DNA of 64,000 nt from Bog-473 sp052140165 (GTDB taxonomy: Bacteria > Actinomycetota > Acidimicrobiia > Acidimicrobiales > RAAP-2). Position 1 is the first letter of the stretch, and each line of letters starts with the position of its first letter. The translations under genes and the position numbers were made by a program. The DNA is taken from the NCBI GenBank assembly GCA_052140165.1, contig JBKQUM010000138.1:4855-68854 (forward strand). Direction: 5' to 3'. Below are positions 1-7,457 of this stretch, in pieces. The notes beneath the pieces are model-generated. The model was not told where the DNA came from. It worked only from the letters and a program-made list of their open reading frames with translations, and ran no database searches.

Positions 1-955
1 TCACGAAGATCTCGGGCTTGGCCGGGCGTGGGTGCCGGAAGCGCGGCTCAATGGGGACGCCACCGGTCGACAGCGACCGCCGCATGGTGGCGCGGAAGTC
101 CAGAGGGCCCTTGCGCCCGTGGCGGCGCTTGCGGGCCAGACGCACGGCCAGCTTGCGGGAGAGCGGCTGCAGGGTGCGGTGCAGCAAGGCCAGCTCCTCG
201 CGGGTGGCGTGCATGACGTCGATGTCCTCGGGCAGCGGCTTGCGCACGGAACGGGCCAGGGCCTCGGCGCCGCGGTCCTCCACCAGGCGCCGGCGGATCT
301 CGGTCTCGACGGCCCGGCGGAACTTCTCGATGCGCGCCTTGAACTCGTCCGCTGCCAGGCGCTCCTCGAGCTCGGTGAGCGCCCCGCCCGCGGCGCCCGC
401 CTGCGCCTGGCCCATGAGCTTCTCCAGCACCGCGTCGAGGTCCAGGTTCCGCAGCGTGCGGTACAGGTAGTAGGTGCCTCCCACCGGGCGTCCGGGCTCC
501 ATGCCGGCATAGCGGTCGACCGCGTTGCGGGCCACGGCGTTCATGAGCGCAGCGTCGGCGGAGAGCAACGACTTGAAGAGCAGCTCGGCCAGCTCCTCGG
601 GCGTCATCCCCTCGCCCGACCCGCCCCCCTTCCACGAGCGACCCTGGCCCTGCATGCCCCCCTGGCCCGCCTGCTCTCGGTCGCTCTCGGCGCCCTCCTC
701 GCCGCCTTCCTCGCCCTCGTCCCCGGCACCGGCGCCGCCGGTCCGCACGGCGAAGAACACCTCGAAGGCCGTCTCGAAGGCACGCCAGTGCGCCGACGAC
801 TTCACGAGCGTGGCGGCCAGCGCGTACTTCAGCGCCTCGCGGTCCTCCAGCGGTATGTGCTTGACCGCCTCGGCCGCATCGAGGTGCTCGGTGAGCGACA
901 CGGGCAGTCCGGAACGGCGCAGCTCGGTGACGAACCCGGAGAGGAGGTCGAGCAC
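1..955 (-). CDS. CoxE-like VWA-domain protein, C-terminus beyond window
   Basis: The frame is open from a GTG at 955 down to base 1, giving about 318 codons without a stop, so the C-terminus lies outside the window. The N-terminal part has the helical region seen in CoxE-family proteins. Before the edge it reads RKGPLDFRATMRRSL, then TGGVPIEP, then RPAKPEIFV, which is the stretch that normally precedes the VWA metal-binding fold. The VWA MIDAS residues themselves are not in view. The gene starts 8 bases after the stop of the MoxR-type ATPase. MoxR-VWA pairs are classic partners in metal-centre insertion or protein-complex assembly (known for CoxDE and CbbQO). The target here is unknown. Confidence 0.85.
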   Translation of the reverse strand, partial: MLDLLSGFVTELRRSGLPVSLTEHLDAAEAVKHIPLEDREALKYALAATLVKSSAHWRAFETAFEVFFAVRTGGAGAGDEGEEGGEEGAESDREQAGQGGMQGQGRSWKGGGSGEGMTPEELAELLFKSLLSADAALMNAVARNAVDRYAGMEPGRPVGGTYYLYRTLRNLDLDAVLEKLMGQAQAGAAGGALTELEERLAADEFKARIEKFRRAVETEIRRRLVEDRGAEALARSVRKPLPEDIDVMHATREELALLHRTLQPLSRKLAVRLARKRRHGRKGPLDFRATMRRSLSTGGVPIEPRFRHPRPAKPEIFV

Positions 956-962
956 GTGCGCC

Positions 963-1892
963 TCAGTTCGAGGAGGCCGACAGCAGCTCCTTGGTGGCCC
1001 GCTCGATATCGGCTTGGTACTTCAACAGGATGTGCAGCGTGTCCTTCGCTCCCGCGGCATCGATCGTCTCCACGCCGAGCAGCACGAGCGTGCGGGCCCA
1101 GTCCAGTGTCTCGGAGACGGACGGTGCCTTGCGGAGCTCGATCGTGCGCAACGAGCGCACGATCCGGGCCACCTGGTCGGCCAGCTCCTCGCTGATGCCG
1201 GGCACCTTGGCCCGGACGATCTCGCGCTCGCGGTCGAGCTCGGGGTAGTCGACGTGCAGGTACAGGCAGCGCCGCTTCAGTGCCTCGGAGAGCTCGCGGG
1301 TGTTGTTCGACGTGAGGAACACCATGGGCAGCTGCGTGGCCCGCACGGTACCGAGCTCGGGGATGGAGACCTGGTACTCGGAGAGGATCTCGAGGAGCAG
1401 CGCCTCGGTCTCGAGCTCGACGCGGTCCACCTCGTCGACGAGGAGCACCACCGGTTCGGTGGCGCGGATCGCCTCGAGCAGCGGGCGGGTCAGGAGGAAG
1501 TCCTCGGAGAAGATGTCCTCTTCGAGCTCGGACCAGCTCGGGCCCTCCTCCTCCGCCTTGCCGTGCTCCCCCGCCTGAATCCGCAGCAGCTGCTTGCGGT
1601 AGTTCCACTCGTAGAGCGCCTTGGACTCGTCGAGGCCCTCGTAACACTGGAGCCTGATCAGCCGCGCCCCCGTGAGATCCGCCACCGACTTGGCCAGTTG
1701 CGTCTTCCCGGTCCCCGCTGGGCCCTCGACGAGCACCGGCTTGGCCAGCCGGTCGGCCAGGAAGACGACGCCGCTGATCGAATCGTCCGCCAGGTACCCG
1801 ACCCGGGCCAGGCCGCCCCGCACCGCGTCCAGCGACTCGAACCGGGGAGGCCCCGATTCGGGCAGTCCCAATGCTGCGTTCCCTTCACTCAC
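963..1892 (-). CDS. MoxR-family AAA+ ATPase
   Basis: A 309-residue AAA+ ATPase. Walker A GPAGTGKT is at residues 57-64, Walker B LLVDEVD at 150-156, and a sensor-1 FLTSNN near 190, as in MoxR/CoxD ATPases. The GTG start overlaps the proA stop as GTGA, so it is probably translationally coupled to proA. It is followed directly by the CoxE-like VWA gene. MoxR ATPases are thought to act as chaperones that remodel a partner complex together with the VWA protein. No metalloenzyme gene is adjacent in this window, so the client cannot be named. The placement directly behind the proline genes is not the commonest arrangement: nadD and rsfS often follow proA in actinobacteria. Confidence 0.9.
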   Translation of the reverse strand: MSEGNAALGLPESGPPRFESLDAVRGGLARVGYLADDSISGVVFLADRLAKPVLVEGPAGTGKTQLAKSVADLTGARLIRLQCYEGLDESKALYEWNYRKQLLRIQAGEHGKAEEEGPSWSELEEDIFSEDFLLTRPLLEAIRATEPVVLLVDEVDRVELETEALLLEILSEYQVSIPELGTVRATQLPMVFLTSNNTRELSEALKRRCLYLHVDYPELDREREIVRAKVPGISEELADQVARIVRSLRTIELRKAPSVSETLDWARTLVLLGVETIDAAGAKDTLHILLKYQADIERATKELLSASSN

Positions 1893-3142
1893 CGGCGTAC
1901 CTGCCCGTCACCGCGCACGACCCACTTCAACGTCGTCAACTCCTTCACTCCCATGGGGCCGCGGGCGTGCAGCTTCTGGGTGGAGATCCCCACCTCGGCG
2001 CCGAGCCCGAGCTCCTCACCGTCGACGAACCTCGTCGACGCGTTCACCAGCACCGCCGCGCCGTCGACCTCGGCCACGAAGCGGTCCGCCACTCTCACGT
2101 CGGAGGTGACGATGGCCTCGGAGTGGCCCGAGCTGTAACGGTCGATGTGCGCAATGGCGTCGCCGACGTCGTCGACCATCCCGATCGCCACCACCGGCCC
2201 CAGGAATTCCATGGCGAAATCGCTTTCCATGGCGGGCACGGCATCGGGCACCAGGGCCCGCACGCGCTCGTCGGCCCTGATCTCCACCTCGGCGGCGGCG
2301 AGGGAGTCCGCCAGGCGTGGAAGGAAGTCCTCCGCCACGTCCGCATGCACCAGGATGGTCTCGACTGCATTGCAGACCCCGAAGCGATGCGTCTTGGCGT
2401 TGACCGCGAGCTCGTGCGCCATGGCCAGATCGGCCGCGCCGTCGACGTACAGGTGGCAATTCCCGTCACCGTCGAGCACGTAGGGCACCGTGGCGTGCTC
2501 GACCAGCGACTCAATCAGCGACCGCCCTCCGCGCGGGATCAGACAGTCGATCAGCCCGCGCAATTGCATGAAGGCGATCGCCGTCTCGTGGGACGTGTCC
2601 TCCACCAGGGCAACGGCGTCCTCGGGCAGCCCCGCCTTGACGGCGGCACGGCGCAGCAGCGCCACGATGGCCCGGTTGGATTCGATGGCGGAGGACGAGC
2701 CGCGCAGGAACGCCGCGTTCCCCGCCTTGAGGCACAGGCCGGCAGCATCACTCGTGACGTTGGGCCGGTTCTCGTAGATCACGCCGACCACTCCGAGCGG
2801 TACCCGCACCCGCGTCACTCGCAGACCGTTGGGTCGCACCCATCCCTCGGTGACCTCCCCCACCGGGTCCGGCAACGCCGCCACCTTGCGCAGGCCGCGC
2901 GCCATGCCCCGTACCCGGTCCTTGCTCAGGCGCAGCCGGTCCCGGGCCGCCTCGGTCATGCCGGCCGCCTCTGCCCGCTCCAGGTCGGCCCTGTTGGCCG
3001 CCACCAGCGAGGACCGCTCGTCCTCCAGGAGGTCGGCCGCCAGGCGCAGTGCGTCGTCACGGACGGAGCTGGGCGACCGCGCCACCACTCGCGCCGCTGC
3101 GTGGACGCGGCCCGCGAGCTGCTCCAATGCAGGCGAGGTCAT
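1889..3142 (-). CDS. proA: glutamate-5-semialdehyde dehydrogenase (gamma-glutamyl phosphate reductase)
   Basis: Reduces gamma-glutamyl phosphate to glutamate semialdehyde with NADPH, the second step of proline synthesis in the cytosol. The 417-residue length is normal for ProA. The NRPNVTSDAAG segment lies near 125-135, and the catalytic Cys257 sits in the family motif HRFGVCNAVET. It follows proB with a 4-base gap, and its stop overlaps the next gene's start (GTGA). This supports an obg-proB-proA-moxR-coxE transcript. No frameshift or missing catalytic residue is seen. Confidence 0.96.
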   Translation of the reverse strand: MTSPALEQLAGRVHAAARVVARSPSSVRDDALRLAADLLEDERSSLVAANRADLERAEAAGMTEAARDRLRLSKDRVRGMARGLRKVAALPDPVGEVTEGWVRPNGLRVTRVRVPLGVVGVIYENRPNVTSDAAGLCLKAGNAAFLRGSSSAIESNRAIVALLRRAAVKAGLPEDAVALVEDTSHETAIAFMQLRGLIDCLIPRGGRSLIESLVEHATVPYVLDGDGNCHLYVDGAADLAMAHELAVNAKTHRFGVCNAVETILVHADVAEDFLPRLADSLAAAEVEIRADERVRALVPDAVPAMESDFAMEFLGPVVAIGMVDDVGDAIAHIDRYSSGHSEAIVTSDVRVADRFVAEVDGAAVLVNASTRFVDGEELGLGAEVGISTQKLHARGPMGVKELTTLKWVVRGDGQVRR

Positions 3143-3146
3143 CGGG

Positions 3147-4193
3147 TCAGGTTACAAGGACCAGGTCGTCCCGGTGGACGACGACCTGGCTGCGCCCTCC
3201 CATCCACTCCCCCGACCGCTCCGCGTGGAGCCGGACCAGGCCCTTGGCGAAGACCCTCCCGTCGGGCCCGGCGATCTCGACGGCGTCCTCGGGCCGGAAG
3301 CTGCCGCTGACCGCAATGACACCCGCGGCCAGGAGCGAGCGCCCACGCTCGGTCAGCGCCGTCCGGGCCCCCTCGTCGACCGTGAGGCTCCCCGAGGAGC
3401 CCAGGGCGAAGGCGATCCACAGCTTGCGCGCCGAGAGCCGGGCTTTCCGGGCCCGGAACACCGTCCCGACCCCTGACTCCCCGGCCAGCGCGGCGGCGAG
3501 CACGCCCGGGCGCCCCGCGTCCGCGATCACCGTCTGCACGCCCGACCAGGTGGCGATCTTGGCCGCGGCCAGCTTCGAGGCCATGCCGCCGCTGCCGAGC
3601 GTGCTGCCGGGCCCGCCCGCCAGACGCTCCAGCTGGTGGTCGATCTCGACGACCTCCTCAATGAGCGACGCCTCGGTGTCCCGGCGGGGATCGGCGGTCA
3701 GCAGGCCCGGCGTGTCGGTGAGCAGCACGAGCAGCTCCGCGCCGACAAGGTGCGCCACGAGTGCGGCCAGGCGGTCGTTGTCGCCGAAGCGGATCTCCTC
3801 GTCCGCCACGGCGTCGTTCTCGTTGACGACGGGGACCACGCCGAGGTCGACCAGGTGGCGCAGCGTCCCGCGCGCGTGCAGGTACTGGGTGCGGTGCACG
3901 AAGTCGAGCGGCGCCAGGAGCACCTGGCCCGCCAGCAGCCCATGGGTGTCGAGACCGTCCTGCCACAGGCGCATGAGGCGGTGTTGGCCCACGGCGGAGA
4001 CCGCCTGGAGGACCGCCGGGTCCGACGGCCGCTGCTCCCCGCGCCCGAGCGCCGCCCAGCCGGCGGCGATGGCGCCGGAGGTGACCACCACCACGGTGTG
4101 ACCGGCGACGCGCGCCGCGGCGACCTCGTCGCACAACCTGGTCACCGTCTCCTCCGTGACCGACGAGGAGCCCACCTTGACGACGGCGATCAC
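3147..4193 (-). CDS. proB: glutamate 5-kinase with PUA domain
   Basis: Phosphorylates glutamate to gamma-glutamyl phosphate, the committed and normally proline-inhibited step of proline synthesis. The 348-residue protein has the amino-acid kinase N-terminal KVGSS (residues 6-10), the VTSGAIAAG loop, and the NENDAVADEE and FGDNDRLAA segments typical of ProB. A C-terminal PUA domain occupies roughly residues 265-348. The GTG start overlaps the obg stop as GTGA, so translation is probably coupled. Proline is also a compatible solute, but nothing in the sequence shows osmotic control. Confidence 0.96.
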   Translation of the reverse strand: MIAVVKVGSSSVTEETVTRLCDEVAAARVAGHTVVVVTSGAIAAGWAALGRGEQRPSDPAVLQAVSAVGQHRLMRLWQDGLDTHGLLAGQVLLAPLDFVHRTQYLHARGTLRHLVDLGVVPVVNENDAVADEEIRFGDNDRLAALVAHLVGAELLVLLTDTPGLLTADPRRDTEASLIEEVVEIDHQLERLAGGPGSTLGSGGMASKLAAAKIATWSGVQTVIADAGRPGVLAAALAGESGVGTVFRARKARLSARKLWIAFALGSSGSLTVDEGARTALTERGRSLLAAGVIAVSGSFRPEDAVEIAGPDGRVFAKGLVRLHAERSGEWMGGRSQVVVHRDDLVLVT

Positions 4194-5452
4194 GAATCCT
4201 CCCCCCAGGTGAAGGTCATGGTGCCGACCGTCACCTCGTCGCCGTCGCGCACGCCCGCCCGGGCCAGGGCGCGATCGACCCCGAGCCGCCGCAGCCGGCG
4301 CACCGCCTCGGCTTGCGCGCCCACGTCGTTGAGGTCCGACAGCGCGACCGCACGCTCGGCGACCCGGCCGACCACCACCCAGGCGCCGTCACCGGAGCGC
4401 CGGACGTCCACGCCCTCGGGCACGGGCCGATGCACGACGATCTCGCTCGAGGCCACCGAGGCCTCCTCGGCCCGCATCTCCTGCACGATGCCCGCGAGGC
4501 GCTCGACCAGAACGCCGACGCCCTCGCCGGTCGCCGCCGAGAGCACCAGGTCGCTCACACCCTCGTCGTCGGACGCGACATCGGCCTTGCTGCCCACCAC
4601 CACGCGCGGGCGGTCGAGCAGCTCGGGACGGTAGGAACCGAGCTCGGAGAGCAAAATGCGCAGTTGCGTCGACGGCGCGTCGCCCCCGAGCGCGGGCGCG
4701 GCGAGGTCGAGCAGCACCACCAGCACCCGCGCCCTCTCGATGTGGCGCAGGAACTGGTGCCCCAGGCCCTTGCCCCCGGCCGCGCCCTCGACCAGCCCGG
4801 GGATGTCGGCCATGACGAACACGGTGCCATCGCGCACCCCGCCCACCCGGACCACGCCCAGGTGCGGCTCCAGGGTGGTGAACGGGTAGTCCGCGATCTT
4901 CGGCTTGGCGGCCGACACGGTCGAGATCAGCGTGGACTTGCCCGCGTTGGGGAAGCCGACCAGCGCAACGTCGGCCATCAGCTTGAGCTCCATGTCGAGC
5001 CAGAACTCCTGTCCCTTCTCCCCCTGCTCGGCGAAGGCGGGAGCCCGCCGCTTGTTGGACAGGAAGCGAGCGTTGCCCCGCCCCCCCTGGCCCCCCTCGG
5101 CCACCATGAACCGGGCACCCTCGGTCGCCAGATCGCAGACCACCACACCGTCCCGGTCGCGCACGACGGTGCCCACGGGTACTGGCACCTCCAGGTCCTT
5201 GCCGCGGGCGCCGTGCCGCTTGGAACCCGAGCCGTGCACGCCGTCGGTGGCGCGCCGGAACGGATGGTCGCGGAAGCCCAACAGCGACGACTCGTTCACC
5301 GACGCCACCAGCCACACGTCACCGCCGTGGCCTCCGTCGCCCCCGTCGGGCCCACCGCGGTCCACGTGGGCCTCGCGGCGCCACGACACTGCCCCGGCTC
5401 CCCCGTCGCCGGCGCGCGCGTGCAGCTGGGCCTGGTCGACGAATCCGGGCAT
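4190..5452 (-). CDS. obg: Obg-family GTPase (ribosome assembly/stress)
   Basis: Essential GTPase associated with the 50S subunit. The N-terminal glycine-rich Obg fold occupies residues 1-160. The G domain has G1 GFPNAGKS at 166-173, switch-I FTTLEPHLG, and G3 DIPGL at 216-220. A C-terminal OCT domain spans about 340-420. The G4 motif reads SKAD (288-291) where most Obg proteins have NKxD. That is worth noting but does not by itself imply loss of GTP binding. It leads the proB-proA genes. In most actinobacteria obg sits directly after rplU-rpmA; here those genes end at 10741, about 5.3 kb upstream. Confidence 0.96.
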   Translation of the reverse strand: MPGFVDQAQLHARAGDGGAGAVSWRREAHVDRGGPDGGDGGHGGDVWLVASVNESSLLGFRDHPFRRATDGVHGSGSKRHGARGKDLEVPVPVGTVVRDRDGVVVCDLATEGARFMVAEGGQGGRGNARFLSNKRRAPAFAEQGEKGQEFWLDMELKLMADVALVGFPNAGKSTLISTVSAAKPKIADYPFTTLEPHLGVVRVGGVRDGTVFVMADIPGLVEGAAGGKGLGHQFLRHIERARVLVVLLDLAAPALGGDAPSTQLRILLSELGSYRPELLDRPRVVVGSKADVASDDEGVSDLVLSAATGEGVGVLVERLAGIVQEMRAEEASVASSEIVVHRPVPEGVDVRRSGDGAWVVVGRVAERAVALSDLNDVGAQAEAVRRLRRLGVDRALARAGVRDGDEVTVGTMTFTWGEDS

Positions 5453-5463
5453 AGGGGGAGAGC

Positions 5464-6768
5464 CTAAGAGCCGAGCAGACGGCGGGCGCGCTGCCCGACC
5501 TCGGCCCGGGCCTGCTCACCGTCGATCCGGGTGCACCGGCCCCCCTCGACGACGCCGACCCCGCCGACCCAGACGTCGGTCACCAGGTACCCCGCCCCTG
5601 CCCAGACGAGGTGACCGAGGAGCTCGGCGTCGGTGACGGAGGGTGTGAACCGCGCGTCGTCGGTGCGCAGGTGGATCAGGTCTGCCGGCCGGCCCACCTC
5701 GAGCGAGCCCACCGGGAGGCCCAATGCCTCGCCACCACCCCTGGTGGCGAGGCGCAGCGCCCCGGCCGAGGTCACCGCACCCGGATCGGTCGCGGTGGCG
5801 CGCGCCAACAGGGCCGCGAGCCGCATCTCGTCCCACAGGTGCAGGTCGTCGTTGGAGGCGGGTCCGTCGGTGCCGATGCCGACCCGCACCCCCCGGTCGA
5901 GCAGCGCGCGCAGCGGCGCGATGCCCGCCCCCAGCTTCCCGTTGGAGCCCGGGCAGTGCGCCACTGCCACGTCGTGGCCGGCCAGGATCGCCAGGTCTGC
6001 CTCGTCGAGCCACACCGAGTGGGCCGCCAGGACGCGGCCGTCGAGGGCTCCCTCGGACTCCAGCACGGCGGGCGCGCTCATTCTGTAGCGTTCGCGCACC
6101 TGCTCGCACTCGGACACCGTCTCCGAGAGGTGGATCTGCATCAGCGCGTCGCGCCGTTGCGCTTCTCCTGCAATCTCGCGCAGCCCCTCACGCGGCACCG
6201 TGTAGACGGCATGGGGCCCGAAGCCCAGGTGCAGCCGGCCCTCCCTGCCCTCCATCGCGTCGAACAGCCGGCACGCCTCCCCGAGGAGATCCTCCCACCC
6301 GTTCCCGGGTGCCCCGGGCACGTCGAAGATCCCCGGCGTGTACACGGCCCGGATCCCCGAGTCGATCACGGCCTCGGTGACCGCGCCGGGATGGCGGTAC
6401 TGCTCGCACGTGGTCGTGACGCCGTTGCAGAGCAGCTCGGCCGCGCCGAGTGCCATGCCCCAGTACACGTCGTCGTCCTCGAGCAGCGCCTCACGCGGCC
6501 AGACGGTCTCGCTCAGCCAGCGGTCCAGGGGCAGCCCGTCCCCCGCGCTGCGCACCAGGGTCATCGGGGAGTGACCGTGGCAATTCACGAGGCCGGGCAT
6601 CAGCAGGCCGCCGAGCTGACGCACCTCCGTCCCCACGGCCGCCGGCACCTGCCAGGGGTCACCGACCCATGTGATCAGCCCGTCCTCGAATTCGACCGCA
6701 CCCGGGAGCAGCATGGTGTCCCCGGCGTCGACGGTGAAGACGGCGTCGGCCACCAGCCGCAGCGTCAT
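5464..6768 (-). CDS. amidohydrolase of the MTA/SAH deaminase (TRZ/ATZ) family
   Basis: A 434-residue metal-dependent deaminase of the cytosine-deaminase-like amidohydrolase group. Metal ligands are visible as NCHGH (His64 and His66), a later FGPHAVYTV histidine, the HLSET motif, HCPGSN, and the catalytic aspartate in GTDGPASND. Family members deaminate 5-methylthioadenosine, S-adenosylhomocysteine, adenosine-like compounds or triazines. The sequence alone does not settle the substrate. Its ATG overlaps the stop of the DtxR-type gene (ATGA), making it the last gene of an amine oxidase-dtxR-deaminase unit. The purine nucleoside phosphorylase about 2.7 kb away, on the opposite strand, makes a purine-salvage role attractive. 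That link is inference. Confidence 0.85.
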   Translation of the reverse strand: MTLRLVADAVFTVDAGDTMLLPGAVEFEDGLITWVGDPWQVPAAVGTEVRQLGGLLMPGLVNCHGHSPMTLVRSAGDGLPLDRWLSETVWPREALLEDDDVYWGMALGAAELLCNGVTTTCEQYRHPGAVTEAVIDSGIRAVYTPGIFDVPGAPGNGWEDLLGEACRLFDAMEGREGRLHLGFGPHAVYTVPREGLREIAGEAQRRDALMQIHLSETVSECEQVRERYRMSAPAVLESEGALDGRVLAAHSVWLDEADLAILAGHDVAVAHCPGSNGKLGAGIAPLRALLDRGVRVGIGTDGPASNDDLHLWDEMRLAALLARATATDPGAVTSAGALRLATRGGGEALGLPVGSLEVGRPADLIHLRTDDARFTPSVTDAELLGHLVWAGAGYLVTDVWVGGVGVVEGGRCTRIDGEQARAEVGQRARRLLGS

Positions 6769-7457
6769 GGCGCGCCGACGAACAGGCGGCCCGACAGATC
6801 GTTCGAGACGTGGATCGCCTCCGAGCCACCCTCGACCGTGACCTCGACGTTGCCGTCCGGGTCGCGACCCCCGATGAGGGCGACGACGCCGGGGATGAAG
6901 CCGCCCTCGTCGAGCAGCGTCAGCGAGCCCAGATTGAGCTCGACCTCCTCGCTGATGCGCACCAGTCGCACCCGCTCCCCCGCGCCCACCTCGGCCAGGG
7001 GTCGGGTCGGGGCCGCCGGTTCCGCTGAATGCGACCCCGGGATCGGGTTGCCGTGCGGGCAGGTGGCCGGGTCACCCAGCAGCTCGACCAGCCGGGCTTC
7101 GACGTCGTCGGAGATCACGTGCTCCCACCGCCCCGCCTCACGGTGCACCTTGTGCCACTCGAGCCCGATGACGTCGACGAGCAGCCGCTCGGCCAGGCGG
7201 TGCTTGCGGACCACCTTCTCGGCCAGCGCGCGCCCGCTCTCGGTGAGCGAGAGCCGTCTCCCCTCCCGGGTCACGTACCCCTCCTCGGTGAGCCGGTCGA
7301 GCATCTCCGACACCGACGGGGCGGAGCGACCCAGGCGCTCCGCGATGCGGGCCTGGATCACGGGCACACCCTCCTCCCCCAGGGCGAGGATGGTCTCGAG
7401 GTACTCCTCGACGGGCGGGTGGTACTCCTGCGGCGTGCGCGCGCCGGGTTCAGGCAT
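6765..7457 (-). CDS. DtxR/IdeR-type metal-dependent transcriptional repressor
   Basis: A 230-residue protein with three parts. The N-terminal winged helix is at residues 10-70 (RIAERLGRSAPSVSEML). The metal-binding dimerisation region, about 75-140, contains HRLAERLL, the EWHKVHREA and WEHVISDDVE histidine/glutamate clusters, and the CPHGNPIPG signature. A C-terminal SH3/FeoA-like domain follows. This is the iron or manganese sensor layout of IdeR/DtxR/MntR. I chose the ATG at 7457. It overlaps the amine oxidase stop by 8 bases, and upstream codons have no homology to the family. Co-transcription with a copper amine oxidase is unusual for a DtxR protein. Confidence 0.92.
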   Translation of the reverse strand: MPEPGARTPQEYHPPVEEYLETILALGEEGVPVIQARIAERLGRSAPSVSEMLDRLTEEGYVTREGRRLSLTESGRALAEKVVRKHRLAERLLVDVIGLEWHKVHREAGRWEHVISDDVEARLVELLGDPATCPHGNPIPGSHSAEPAAPTRPLAEVGAGERVRLVRISEEVELNLGSLTLLDEGGFIPGVVALIGGRDPDGNVEVTVEGGSEAIHVSNDLSGRLFVGAP

